From the NCBI GenBank assembly GCA_012931725.1, contig CM022944.1:71603886-71667885 (forward strand): a DNA stretch of 64,000 nt, in the 5' to 3' direction. How positions within the stretch are numbered: the stretch's first letter is position 1; each line of letters opens with the position of its first letter. Below, piece by piece: positions 10,538-22,888 of this stretch. A model generated the notes under the pieces. It was not told where the DNA came from. It saw nothing but the letters and a program-made list of their open reading frames with translations, and did not search any database. A program made the translations under genes and the position numbers. The DNA is from Litsea cubeba (lineage: Eukaryota > Streptophyta > Magnoliopsida > Laurales > Lauraceae).

Positions 10538-13042
10538 TGTTGACACCAAAAATGTCACTTTGCCTTTTCAAGATCCAAAGAGCTACATGAAGTCGCAACC
10601 TCTACTTCCAAAAAATCAAATATTGTCAGAATCAAACAAAAACTGCAAGATCCTTCAAGACAGCCAAAAGAGGAGTATACAAGAAGTTTCGGGCCATTTC
10701 AAAATCATTTGGCCTAACTTCGCTTCTCCGGCAGCTGAAAAGGAGCTCCCGGCGGCGAAAGTAACAGAGACACCAAATCTTCGATCAGAGCCGACGGATA
10801 GTCTCAAAATACATCCAAAAGGCTCCACGTCAAATTCCGAGTCAAACCGACAACGTTTGACCGTACATCAACCCTCGATAGCTAAATCAAGCCTCTCGGC
10901 GGCGAGAACCACTGAGGCCATCACTCATCAGATAGAGCACATGGACGGCTTCAAAATGCTTACAAAGGGCTACACGTCAAATTTCAGGTTATTTCGACAA
11001 CATTTGACCAGACTTTGACGCTCGGAAGCCAAATCAGGCCTCTCGGCGGCGAAACTCCCCGGGACCATGGTTTCCAAAACAGAGCCTATGGATCATCTTA
11101 AAATGACTCCAATAGGTTCCCTGTCAAAATTCAAGTCAATCGGACATCGGTTGACCGCACATCAAGCCGCGACATCTTCATCGCGACAAAATCAAGTCTA
11201 CTGGTGATAGGACCCCAAATGGCTTCAAAACTCAAACAAAATCCTATGGTTGGTCTTATTTATTTCTCAGGAGGCTTCACACCAAATTTCAGGTTATTCC
11301 GACATCGTTTGACCCAGTTTCAGCTTCTGACGGAAAATCGGCAGCTCTGCGCGACAAAGTCTTCGGCTTTCTCAGAAACTTGGGAACTTTGCAAAATAAA
11401 ATGCAAGGATTCCCATCAGGTTTTCTATAGGGAAATCAGGCCAATAAATGATCAAAAATTTCAAGGAAAAATACAGAAGAAAAAAGAATAGAAAAACAGC
11501 AAAAACGGACACAAAACAGGACAAAACGGGGGAAAACCCCCCAGGGTCGCCAGGAGGGCAACGGAAGCTCCGTTTTTCGCCGTTTCTTCGTGATTCGAAG
11601 CGTCCGACTCCTCTGATTTTCCAAAATTCATACTTTTGAGACACTAAATCCTCTGACATCCGTCAAAAACACGGGTCAATCATCAAGAGTATCGAAATCA
11701 ACATTGATCGCCAACCGGTCAACCAAAAAAAACGTGCTTTCTACCCCACCGATCGAGAAATCGACAGGATAGATGGCACCGACCTGCTGTTGGCAACCAA
11801 TACCTGAAGTTACATGGTCATCTGATGCCGATCTACATGAAGATCCATCATTGATCATCACCAGAAGAATCCCAAAAGACACGGCACGGCCCGCGACTCT
11901 TCAACTGCTCGGCGACCACTTAATGCGATTAATTGACTAGCTTTATTACAGTCATTAATCCATTTCTTTGGATGGCCCAATCAGAAGCAAGCATCCGGGA
12001 GTTACAAGTCAAGAGATTCATGACATTTAAACCATGAAACTCCTCCCATCATGGCGACTAAAGGCGATTAAATGCCCTCAATCTCCTCCGGCCAATCAGA
12101 AGCCAAGAAAAAGGAGTTACAAAATAAAGGAATTAAATCCTGTAACTCCTCCCATTATGCGGCTTAATGACAATAAAAGCCCATAAACCCTCCTAAATGG
12201 CTACCAAAAAACCTATAAATAGGAGAGCACTCCAAGAAGAAAGAACACAGAAAACACTCAACAGACTGCAGACTGCAGAAAATCCGGAAACTCAGACAGA
12301 AAAAGGCATCAGAAATCCAGAGAAAGAAGGAGAGAAAACTCTGCGGAAGTTCTACACCGACCACCGCTACAAGGTGACAAAAGTCCCTTAGGGGGTACCC
12401 CCCCCCCCAAAGGTCCTTGCCTTCTCCTTCTGCCTCCAATGGCTTAGACGTGGCTTTTCAGCCCGTCTACTTAGTTTTTTATTGGACATAGGACCTCCTT
12501 TTGGTCTTTGTCCTCTAAAAACCTGAGGTTATAGCCAAGCCAAGCGAATCAATAGCATCCTCTGTTCTCATCTGCATGGATGATGGTGAAGTCCATATAT
12601 GGCTTGCGACCGTCAATTTGAACGGGTCCCCCACAATCTCCTGAGAAGTTAGATCTTCCTTTTCTTGCTTTTCATTGTAGTTTGTATTTTTTCAAAAGAG
12701 ACAAAAATGACAACTCTTGTCTTTCATTATTGATAAGGATTGTAAATCGGCTATAAATGCCAAAAAATCGCCTTTCACGGCAAATCAAGAAAATCTCTCT
12801 TTTCTTAAATATATGTGCAATGGAAAACTTGAAAGAAGTTGATTTCCTTTTTACTTACGAAGGTTGATCTCCGGATCACCACTTGCAATTCCAAGTAAAA
12901 TAGAAAATCTGGCACACCCACACAAAAGAAATATTGATGCGCACATCTGCCCCCCTCTGGTTACGAAAGGGTCGGACCCAAACGGACTCCCACGTCCGCC
13001 GACCTCGGTAGAACCGAGCGAGCAGAATGCGCCGGTCCATCA
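10538..13042 (+). mobile_element. 3' LTR A of element 1
   Basis: The LTR starts TGTTGACACC and ends GGTCCATCA. It has a TATA box (CTATAAATA, 12213-12221), a G/C palindrome around GGGGGTACCCCC (12390-12405) and one GGCTATAAATGCC unit near 12749. Its U3 carries an extra block (about 10770-11040) of diverged repeats of roughly 100 bp, shared with LTR B but missing from C, D, E and F, so A and B form a longer, probably older LTR type. No open reading frame in it looks real. Confidence 0.88.
12213..12221 (+). promoter_or_regulatory. LTR A TATA box
   Basis: CTATAAATAGGAGAG marks the likely U3/R promoter. The counterpart is at 22001, 27761, 34888-34895 (minus) and 57063-57070 (minus). Transcription of the genomic RNA would start about 30 bp downstream. 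Confidence 0.7.
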
Positions 13043-13137
13043 CCCGCTTCTGCCCCCCGAGCGCAAAAGGGTCGTACCCAACGGACTCCCACGTCCGCCG
13101 ACCTCGGTAGCAACGAGCATGAACATGCGGTCCATCA
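12944..13137 (+). repeat. Tandem duplication of the U5 end of LTR A
   Basis: Two neighbouring copies of about 95 bp each contain CACGTCCGCCGACCTCGG and end GGTCCATCA (at 13042 and 13137). The second copy lies beyond the normal LTR end and abuts the broken end of LTR B. Confidence 0.75.
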
Positions 13138-15026
13138 GGTGGTCAGTGCAGCACTTCAGCAGAGTTTTCTCTCTTAGATTTCTGATGCCTTTCTTCGTCT
13201 GGATTTCTAGATTATCCAAAGTGTTGTTCCCTTTTGTATTTTCTAATATGGATTTCATCGGAATGCTCTCCCATATATAGGCCTTTTGTAGCCATTTAGG
13301 AGAGTTTATAAGCTTTTATTGTCATAAGCCACATAATGGGAGGAATTAAAAGATTTATTTCTTTATTTTGTGACTCCTTTTTCTTGGCTTCTGATTGGCC
13401 GGTGGAGATTAAGGGCATTTAATCGCCTTTAATCACCATGATGGGAGGAGTTTCATGGTTTCAATGCCATGAAACCTTTGACTTGTAACTCCCGAATGCT
13501 TGCTTCTGATTGGGCCATCCAATATAATGAATTAATGACTGCAATAAAGCTAGTCAATTAACTGCATTAAGTGGTCGCCGAGCAGTTGAAGAACCGCGGA
13601 CCATGCCGCGTCTTTTGGAATTCTTCTGGCGATGATCATCGATAGATCTTTATGCTGATCAACATCGGATGACCATGTAATTTCAGACATTGATTGCTAA
13701 CAGCGGGCCGGTGACATCTGTCCTATCGATTTCTTGATCCATCAGGTGGAAAGTGCACTTTTTTGGTCGACCGGTTAGCGATCAATGATGATTTTCATAC
13801 TCTTGAAGTCGGATCCATGATTTTGACAGATGTCGACGGATTTAGTGCCTCAAAAGTCTGAATTTTGGAAAATCACAGGAGTCGGAAGCCTCGAAATGCG
13901 AAAAGGGACAGAAAACGGGTCTTCCGGGGAAAAGATCTGGCGACCTGGATCTCCATGGTTGCCGGCAACCCTAGGCCAGGGTTGCGGGCTACGACCCTGG
14001 GGGGATTTTTTTCCCCTTCAGTCGTCGTTTTTTGGCCGTTTCACTGTCTTTTCTATTTCTTTTTTCTTCTGTATTTTTCCTAATATTTTTGCACTTTTAT
14101 TGTCTTGATTTCCCTTCAAAATAACTTGACGAGAATCCTTGCATTTTGGAGTGCAAAGTTTCCAATTTTTCAGGAAAGCCGAAGGCTTTGTCCCCTAGAG
14201 CTGCCGATTTTCTGTCAGAAGTGGAAACTGGGTCAAACGATGTCGGAATGACCTGAAATTTGAGGTGAAGCCTCCTGAGAAATAAATAAGGCCAACCATA
14301 GGCTTTTCTTTAAGTTTTGAAGCCGTATGGGGTCCTGTCGCTAGTAGACTTGATTCTGTCGCGAGGAAGATGTCGCGCTTTGATGTGCGGTCAACCGATG
14401 TCCGATTTACCTGAAATTTGACAGGGAACCTATTGGAGTCATTTTGAGATTATCCACAGGCTCTGTTTTGGAAACCATGGTCCCGAGGAGCTTCACCATA
14501 GAGAAGCCTAATTTGGCTTCCGAGAGTCAAAGTTTGGTCAAATGTTGTCGAAATGACCTGAAACTTGACGTGTAGCCCTTTGTAAGCATCTTGAAGCCGC
14601 CCATGTGCTCTATTTGATGAGTGATGGCCTTGGTGGTTCTCGCCACTGAGAGGCTTGATCAAGCTGTTCGAGGGTTTATGTAGGGTCAAACGTTGCCGGT
14701 TTGACTTGGAACTTAACGTGGAGCCTTTTGGATGTATTTTGGGACCATCCACAGGCTTTGATCGAAGATTTGGTGTCTTCGATGCTGTTGCCGCTGGGAG
14801 CTCTTGTTCAACTATCAGAGGAGCGAAGTTAGGCCAAATGATTTTAAAATGGCCCGAAACTTCTTCTGTACTCCTCTCTTGGCTTTCTTGAAGGATCTTG
14901 CAGTTTTTGTTTGATTCTGACAAGATTTGATTTTTTGAGAAGTAGCATCGCCCATTTGTGGTAGGCTGCGACTTCATGTAGCTTTCCTGATGTTGAAGAG
15001 GCAAAGTGACATTTTTGGTGTCAACA
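13138..15026 (-). mobile_element. Truncated 3' LTR B of element 2
   Basis: The LTR start (TGTTGACACC on the minus strand) is at 15026. U3 and the TATA region (degenerate, about 13273-13281) are present. The sequence breaks off at 13138, within R/U5 just upstream of the usual G/C palindrome, where it meets the duplicated U5 of LTR A. It shares the long U3 repeat block with LTR A. Confidence 0.83.
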
Positions 15027-15041
15027 AATGCCCCCTTGAGG
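15027..15041 (-). promoter_or_regulatory. Candidate polypurine tract, element 2
   Basis: On the minus strand CCTCAAGGGGGCATT abuts the LTR B start. It differs by one base from the copy in element 1. Confidence 0.6.
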
Positions 15042-15289
15042 TACAGCGACGAGTTGCTTAACTTTTGTAGTCGATGTGCCTCGAAGAGATTTTTGAAAGA
15101 GAGCTTGTGACTTGACCAAGTGTCTTTGAGCAGTCTTTCTTTTGGTAAAGTGGCCTTTTGAGCTTCCAGGCGAATTTTATGGTAGTGAAAGGAATCACGT
15201 ACCATCTCGAGGCAAAGTTTTGAAATGACTTCAGGGATGTGGATTTGGGTTTTTGTTTTTTGACTTTGTAACCAAACAAGCTATTTGGG

Positions 15290-15482
15290 ACAGGTTAGGG
15301 GGTCTGGTTTGGTTTTGACCGTGTGACCCAACAAGCTGTATGTGGCAAGTTGGGGGTCGATTTTGGTTTTGATCTTGTGACCTAACAAGCTGTATGTGGC
15401 AAGTTAGGGGATTAGGATTTGGTTTTTGGTTTTGGTCTTGTGACCTAACAAGCTGTATGTGGCAAGTTAGGGGACCAGGATG
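15290..15482. repeat. CTAAC-GTTAG hairpin tandem array, element 2
   Basis: About four units of 55-65 bp contain CTAACAAGCTGTATGTGGCA and its partner. It is the inverted equivalent of 10095-10325. The stretch 15483-15804 holds no recognisable feature. Confidence 0.72.
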
Positions 15483-15804
15483 TGGTTTTTGGTCACTCTT
15501 GGGACTATTTGGGTCTATTGGAGTGGTTTGGGTTTCTGTGAAATGTTAATTTCAAGATTTTGGCTCAATTTGGTATATAAGGCTGGATGGTTTGAATTTT
15601 GGAAGCTCATGGGGCTTGGAATTCTTTTTTGTATGGTCCAATCAACTCAAAAAAGGCATGGAACCATTTTTGTATGCTCTTGGTAAGAGGGATTTCTCTT
15701 TGACTAAAAGCCCAATTTTATTTTTTTTAGTGCCTAAGTGGTCAAACTTGGCTCATATGGGCTAACTCGTGGGACCTTAAGCTTTTGAAGATGGCTTAGA
15801 TCTC

Positions 15805-16075
15805 ATATGGTTTCATTTTTGTAAAGAATATCTAAAAATATCTCCTTTTGATAGAGAATATCTATGAATATTCTTACTTTGGAGAGAATTTCTCATGTTC
15901 CCTTTATTTTGGGAGAGAATATCTCAAAGTATCTTTCTTTGGGAGAGATTATCTCAAATCTCCTCTTTTTTTTTTGGAGAAAATCTCTCATTGCTTTCTT
16001 TTGGGAGAGAATCCCTCAAGATATCTTTCTTTTGGGAAAGAATCTTTATAATTTTTTTCTTTTGGTAAGGTTACT
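15805..16075. repeat. GAGAATATCTC-type tandem array, element 2
   Basis: Imperfect 30-40 bp units of the form GGGAGAGAATCTCTCA and TATCTTTCTTTT lie upstream of the antisense gene's TATA box. It is the counterpart of 9560-9800. Confidence 0.72.
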
Positions 16076-16126
16076 AATTAGTAGCACTTCCTCTTTTCTT
16101 GTCTCCTTCTTTGGTTTGCTCTCTTC

Positions 16127-16133
16127 TATAAAA
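16127..16133 (+). promoter_or_regulatory. TATA box of the antisense gene, copy 2
   Basis: TATAAAA lies 116 bp upstream of the degenerate start codon of copy 2, at the same place as in copies 1 and 3. Confidence 0.6.
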
Positions 16134-16440
16134 GCAAAGGGAGGTTGGATCTCTTGCTCTCATTGCTTTCCTTTGCAAAAATCTTAAGAGTGCTTCAAGA
16201 CCAAGAGTTCTTCAAGAATCTTCAAGCTTTTCTTTTTCTTCTCCATCAAAGGCTTCAAGAAAGTTCTCTTTTTTCTAGAAAACTCCATGTAGAAGATAGG
16301 ATGGTTCAAAAAGGTTTTTCTTTTCTTTTCTTTTTTTTCTTTTCCTTTTCACGTGTTTTTTTACACACATTTTTTTACGTGCTTTTTCTTCTTTTTTTTT
16401 GCACGTTTTTTTTTTCTTTTCTTTTTGTGGGTCTTATGGA

Positions 16441-16458
16441 CAGATCCGTACGGATCTG
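16441..16458. repeat. CCGTACGG palindrome in antisense-gene intron 1, copy 2
   Basis: This perfect 18-bp palindrome, CAGATCCGTACGGATCTG except for one base at the flank, is followed by another CCGTACGG. It is the same element as at 9143 and 41712. Confidence 0.8.
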
Positions 16459-18049
16459 GTCCGTACGGCCAAGTGACCTGGGGCCAGCCCTTTTTTGTGC
16501 TTCTTTTTTTTTCTTTCTCTATTTTTCTTAGAAAGTTTCTTTTCTTTTTTTTTCTCTTTCTTTTTTTTAGAAAGTTTTCTTCTTTTTTTTTTTGTTGCTC
16601 ATCATGATAATGCTTTTTTTTTTTGCAAACTAAGATGTTCATAATTTTTTTTTATAAATTGAACTGAGAGCATGATATGATAGCATACCTGAAAATCTTT
16701 GCAAATTTAGGAATTTGGAGCTCGCAACGATGTTGAGCCCTTCCTGATTTTACCGAGATTTTTTAGGCTTAAAAAGTTTGGAGTTTTGGAGCTCGCAGTG
16801 ATGTTAAGCCCATCTTCAAGCTTTCTATTTCTTTCAAGATATTTCCTTTTTCTTCGGAATTGTCCCGGAATCATGCCAAAATTTCGCCAGATTTTTTTTT
16901 TAGTGAAATCCTGTCATTTTGATGATGATCTTTTTCTTTTCCAACCTTTGCAGGTGGTTCCTCCAGAAAGAACAAGGGTAAAGAGCCTGTTACAAGCGTA
17001 CCTCGTCGATCCGCTAGATCTTCCAATGCGGCCATTCAGCAAGCCTGGGAGAAGGTCCAGTATGTTGAGAGAAATTTGGAAGAGTGTGACTCCCTCAACA
17101 GAGATGAGATGAGGCAGGACTGATCGCTCTCAAGAGTAAGGAGTTTTATCAGATCATGGTAAGCAATCGTCCTTAGGTTATGAACGATCAGAGGGTGCTG
17201 CCCAAGCCTACCTTCTTCTTTGGTGATGCAATCCTTGACGAAGTGACATACCAGAGAAGATGTTTTCAGCTCTCTTACATAGCTGATGGTGAGGAGAGAA
17301 CTGTTGTTACCCGGTCAACTTTTGATCGTACTATCTCGATCATGAGCCTTTCTCCCATGTGTTCTAAGAGGGAAGATCCTCTAAGCTGGGTGAAAAGGAC
17401 CAACGTGATCAAGACCGGGGTTTTTGTTGGCGGTCTTTCCGGATATGTGGAGAAGTCGCCTGCCCTTTTGGACATGTTGATGCCGGCCAGTGGCTACCAG
17501 GGCTCTGATTATCCGTCGGTCGATTTGGGACCCGTGGGGCTTGGCATTTTCAACAGTGACGGTAGCAATTGGGTGAAGACTTTTGACTTCGTGGCCGTTT
17601 CAATGCTGACTCCGATTGGAAGTCGTGGACTGATCGCGTCCTACTGATTGGTGGCGCAGTTTTGAAGGAAGCCGGAATTTTCGATGCGGTCCGTGCCTTT
17701 AAGGATACTGTGATTTTTTCCAACGAGGCCTTCATGGCTATGTTGGAGTCATTCCTTCCACAAACCAACACCTTTGTTGTCACGAATGGTGAGATTGATT
17801 TTTCTTTGAAGGAGCTGAGCGCCATTACTGGGTTGCCTATCCTTAGCAAACTCTGCGAGGAGTTTATGCTGATCGACAGCGTCCTTGAGGAGCAGTCAGA
17901 GGAGTTCAGGCTCTTGTACTTTCAGCTCATCGCCTTCTATTATTTTTTAAAGGAGAATGAGGGCTCGAAAGTAAGATCCAGCAGTTGGAAGAGTTTTGGC
18001 TCTTCGTTTCCCAACTTTTTGACAGTATGGAATCTTCTGATAGCATGAC

Positions 18050-19894
18050 TATTAGTTTTATGGACTCAATCCAGTAGATGATATAATAAATTGATTAAAT
18101 TCTTTATTTATTCATATATTCATGCTTACTATTCATGAGATGAATGGTAATTTATTAAATACTTTCACATAACCAACACGAATGACATGATGGTTCATGA
18201 GATGAACCGAAGTCCACAAGTATATTAGATGTAACACATGTGTATGTATGAGATCCACATACGGGAGACATGTGTGACAAATCTTATACTTAAAATATAT
18301 TCACAACCAGTGATGAGACTGGACATCTCATACTGACAAGGTTGCAGTACTTTGATCACTATGAGATAGTGTGATTTGTCTCGATCATCAGAATGGAAGA
18401 TTCTGGATCATAGTGCTGGTACATTGGATGTATTGAAGGACCATGAGAAGCACCTTATAACCATTGTCTTTACTTTAAGGTCTGCTCTCATAATTCCCCA
18501 GCAATAGGCTCTCAATCCTGAGACATTAATGAACTCAAGTTTCTATCTATTCATTTGCTTTGAGTCACCAATGAGTGAGGCCAACTGTAGGTCAACACCT
18601 TGGTGATTTGGGTACATGGTAGTAGAGCTGTAGGAACATTCAATAGTCAAGATGGAATCTATCTCTAATATCCCCTTATGCCAATTAATGGATTTGTCAT
18701 TGGTAAGTGCGCACCCATTCCGATTAAGAGTTCATTGGAAAGGTACCATTGATCATTATAATTAATTGGGGTTCAAGGATAATAAGATATGGATCTAGTT
18801 TGGAAGACAGGTCCAATTGATCTATGGATATTGATAGAGGGGTCTACTTGTGGTAATGTGGAAGTTTAGGGTCTTCTATGTAATATTCCTAAGACTGGAG
18901 TTCAATTGTATTTATATAGTGGAGTTATTTGCAATTAACTGTGGGCCCCGATTACATATGAGATGTGGGGTCGCGTGTCCCAGTTGGAGCCAGCTTTCTA
19001 CGGAATCCCTAGTGGTCCCCACGCTAGCCCAATTGTTAGAAAGTATCTAATTCTAGTTGAACTCTAAAAGGAAAGTTACTATTTCTATTTGAAGTGAGAC
19101 TTCTAATAGTAGTAATAGTAGACTTACTAATTTTAGTAAAAGTAAGACTTATATTTTAATTGGAAAGGAATTAGAAAGTTACTAATCATATTTGAAGTGA
19201 GACTTCTAATTATGATTTGGTAAGTTACTAATTAATTAATGGAAGTAAGACTTCTATTTTAATTAAGAAGAGATAGTTACTAATTTTTGGAAGTAAGACT
19301 TCTAATGGAAATTAGTAAGTGGGGCTTCCAAAAGCTATAAATAGAGGAGAGAAGGCCTGGACATCCATGCTCATTCCTACATTGGGATTCACGCCCAAGG
19401 CAACTCAAGTCCAAGGGGTTGGACGTCCACTCTTCTCTAGTGCAAAAGTTGCACAAGCTCTTTCTCTCTCCCTCTTCTAGTTCTCTTTCTAGTTCCTCCT
19501 TAGAGTTCCTAGTAGTTTTCTCTTGGAGATCCCACCATCTTCTTGAGAAAAAGGAGAATCTGATACGGGTCATAGCGTGGAAGATCAAGAGGTCTTGGAG
19601 ATCCCTATTTGATTAGTGAAAGCGTTTCATCATCAAAGAAAGACGCAACTTCTCCATTAGAGCACAACCAAGCTCCAAAGGTATAATCCACTTCCTTGCA
19701 AGTTGTAGATTATTATGGATGCTTGTTAGTTGTTGTTTCTATCTTTTAGATAGATTGTCTTACTGATCATGATGGCTGAGATTGAGGACATAGATCTTGG
19801 ACTGGGTTTTAAAGCCTTCTGAATAGTTGATCCCTGCGTCAAGTGGGTCAAAAGTTTTTGAAACCTATCCTAGAGGCCCACCCTATTTCCAACA
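18050..19894 (+). mobile_element. Solo LTR of an unrelated retrotransposon (family G)
   Basis: The borders are TATTAGTTTTATGG (the related copy at 60018 shows the standard TGTTAG) and ATTTCCAACA, flanked by the 5-bp target duplication ATGAC at 18045-18049 and 19895-19899. The intact paralogue (near 43295) has this site uninterrupted. A TATA box (CTATAAATA, about 19336) reads on the plus strand. No internal coding region is present, so it is a solo LTR. The superfamily is unknown; TG...CCAACA ends are common in both Ty1/copia and Ty3/gypsy. Confidence 0.85.
19060..19320. repeat. GAAGTNAGACTTC repeats in the solo LTR
   Basis: Five copies of GAAGTGAGACTTC or GAAGTAAGACTTC (one degenerate), spaced about 40-55 bp apart, lie immediately upstream of the TATA box. 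Each is an inverted repeat (GAAGT/ACTTC) with a 3-nt centre. The matching region is at 58740-59000 in the truncated copy. Confidence 0.7.
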
Positions 19895-22504
19895 ATGACC
19901 CGGGAAGCCAAGGCTAAGGATCTGGGTTCGAAAAAGACTTCAACTATGCAAGAAGAGTTGAAGGGTTTCTTCGCGAGTACAGACGCCATTTGCTCTGACA
20001 TTGCACTGCGGAGAGATCTCGCTATTTACCTCACTTACTGGCTAGGTGAGGCTGTTTTTGCTAGAGGAGATGGAACGCACATCACGCCGTATTGTGTTTT
20101 TCCAGCTTGTCAGATGGCGTTTGGAGAGCGGCTTGCTTTGGTGCCTGCTCTTTACTCCTACTTGTGTATCGAACTGCAGGCTGCTGCTTTTTTGGTTCGG
20201 CTTGGGCTCCTTATGAACGGGGTATTTTCAACCCACATCTTTTATTTGTGGTTTGTATACCACTGTCCTGGCTTCCACCATTTGAATGCTGCATAGGATG
20301 ATGATCCTTTGATGATTCGATTGGCTAAGGGTAAAGCCGTCTTCGAATCACTTTTGTTTGCCTGCACGAGGATCCGATGGTTCAGGGACGTCGAGATGGG
20401 GCAATCTTCAGTGAAGCGTTCTCCGGATTTGCGGAAGAAGGATTTTGATTTTGGTACCTCCCGAGACTCTACCAGGGCAGGGTTGAGAAGGCATTACTCC
20501 TTGATAAATGCAGAGAAGGAGTGGCTTTTCAGCATACTGTTGACACCAAAAATGTCACTTTGCCTTTTCAAGATCCAAAGAGCTATATGAAGTCGCAACC
20601 TGCCATAAATAGGCAATGCTGCTTCCAAAAATCAAATCTTGTCAGAATCAAACAAAAACTGCAAGATTCTTCCAGACAGCCAAAAGAGGAGTACACAAGA
20701 AGTTTCGGGCCATTTCAAAATCATTTGGCCTAACTTCGCTTCTCCGACAGCCGAAAAGGAGCTCTCGGCGACAAAAGCTCTCCGGGACCATGGTTTCCAA
20801 GACAGAGCCTATGGATCATCTTAAAATGACTCCAATAAGTTCCCTGTCAAATTTCAAGTCAATCGGACATCGGTTGACCGCACATCAAACCGCGACATCT
20901 TCATCGCGACAAAAAGCAAGTCTACAAGTGATAGGACCCCAAACGGCTTCAAAACTCAAACAAAAGCCTATGGTTAGTCTTATTTATTGCTCAGGAGGCT
21001 TCACACCAAATTTCAGGTCATTCCGACATCGTTTGGCCCAGTTTCAGCTTCTGACGGAAAATCGGCAGCTCTACGCGACAAAGTCTTCGGCTTTCTCAGG
21101 AAATTGGAAACTTTGCAAAATAAAATGCAAGGATTCTCATCAGGTTTCCTACAAAGAAATTAGGCCAATAAATGGTCAAAATGTCAAGGAAAAATACAGA
21201 AGAAAAAAGAATAAAAAAAAAGCTAAAACGGACGCAAAACGGGACACGAAAGGGGGAAAACCCCCCAAGGGTCGCAGGCCCCTGCGACCCTGGCCCAAGG
21301 TCGCAGGCCCCTGCGAGACCTTGGAACCCGGGGTCGCCGGGAAAGCCCCGGAAACCCCGGTTTTTGCCGTTTTTTCGCGATTCGAGGAGCCCAGCCTCTG
21401 GTACTTTCCAAAATTCATGCTTTTGAGACACCAAGTCCTCTGACATCCGTCCAAAACACGGGTAAATCATCAAGAGTATCGAAAACAACATTGATCGCCA
21501 CCCCGGTCAACCAAAAAAAAGTGTGCTTTCTACCCGACCGATCGAGAAATCGACAGGACAGATGGCACCGACCCGCTGTTGGCAACAACACCTGAAATTA
21601 CATGATCATCTGATGTCGATCTACATGAAGATCCATCGATGATCATCAACAGAAGAATCCCAAAAGACGTGGCACGGCCCGCGACTCTTCAGCTGCTCAG
21701 CGACCACTTAATGCGATTAATTGACTAGCTTTATTACAGTCATTAATCCATTTCTTTGGACGGCCCAATCAGAAGCAAGCATTCGGGAGTTACATGTCAA
21801 GAGATTCATGGCATTTAACCCATGAAACTCCTCCCATCATGGCGATTAAAGGCGATTAAATGCCCTCAATCTCCTCCGGCCAATCAGAAGCCAAGAAAAA
21901 GGAGTTACAAAATAAACAATTCAATTTTGTAACTCCTCCCATTATGCGGCTTAATGACAATAAAAGCCCATAAACCCACCTAAACGGCTACCTAAAAGCC
22001 TATAAATAGGAGGGCTCTCCAAGAAGAAAGGACATCAGAAACATCAGAGAAAAAAGCACAGACAGCAGACAGAAATCCAGAGAAAGGAAAAAGAGAGAAA
22101 ACTCTGCGGAAATTCTACACCGGCCACCGCAACAAGGTGACAAAAATCCCTTGGGGGGTACCCCCCCCCAAGGTCCTTGCCTTCTCCTCCTGCCTCCAAT
22201 GGCTTAGATATGGCTTTTCAGCCCGTCTACTCGGCTTTTTATTGGACATAGGACCTTCCTTTGGTCTTTGTCCTCTAAAAACCCGAGGTTATAGCCAAGC
22301 CAAGCGAATCGATAGCATCCTCTGTTCTCATCTGCATGGATGATGGCGAAGCCCACATATGGCTTGCGACTGTCAATCTAAACGAGTCCCCCACAATCTC
22401 CTGAGAAGTTAGATCCTCCTTTTCTTGCTTTTCATTGTAGTTTGTATTTTTTTAAAAGAGACAAAAATCACAATTCTTGTCTTTCATTGTTGATAAGGAT
22501 TGTA

Positions 22505-22585
22505 AATCGGCTATAAACGCCAAAAATCGGCTATAAACGCCAAAATCGGCTATAAACACCAAAATCGGCTATAAATGCCAAAAAA
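22505..22585 (+). repeat. GGCTATAAACGCC repeats in LTR C
   Basis: Four units of about 20 bp lie in the R/U5 part. Homologous arrays of four to five units lie in LTR D (28298-28374), E (34310-34393) and F (56465-56568), and LTR A has one unit. Copy number varies between copies. Confidence 0.8.
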
Positions 22586-22870
22586 ATCGCCTTTCACGGC
22601 AAATCAAGAAAATGTCTCTTTTCTTAAATATATGTGCAATGGAAAACTTGAAAGAAGTTGATTTCCTTTTTACTTGCGAAGGTTGATCTCCGGATCACCA
22701 CTTGCAATTCCAAGTAAAAATAGAAAATCTGGCACACCCACAAAAAAAAAAAATGTTGATGCACGCCCCCCTTTGCCCCCCGGTTACGAAAGGGTCGGAA
22801 CCAAACGGACTCCCACGTCCGCCGACCTCGGTAGGAACCCCGGGCATTCCGGGAGCGCGGTCCATCAAGC

Positions 22871-22888
22871 TGGCACACCCGGTGGGAC
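22871..22888 (+). promoter_or_regulatory. Primer-binding site after LTR C
   Basis: TGGCACACCCGGTGGGAC lies three bases after the LTR end. It starts with TGG as required to pair with a tRNA CCA end. Elements 3 and 4 have TGGCTCCACCCGGTGGGAC at the same place. I cannot name the tRNA. Confidence 0.6.

Larger units (their letters stand above)
1..13042 (+). mobile_element. Family-T Ty3/gypsy retrotransposon, element 1 (5' part outside window)
   Basis: This is the 3' two thirds of a large LTR retrotransposon. In order it holds pol (from the region before RT to the end of integrase), a tandem-repeat zone, an antisense multi-exon gene, a polypurine tract and 3' LTR A. Tandem RNase H modules (one after RT, then an RNase HI-like one with its acidic residues) point to the plant Tat group of Ty3/gypsy; that assignment is inference. 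The element enters the window already inside pol, so gag and the 5' LTR are not seen. Nonsense codons and frameshifts in both pol and the antisense gene show it is an old, inactive copy. Confidence 0.88.

Noticed and set aside
20616..21443. Long frames inside LTRs (also 26409-27365, 39508-40227, 57644-58423)
   Set aside because: They lie in U3, have no domain resemblance, shift between copies and cross the GC minisatellite; LTR sequence explains them.
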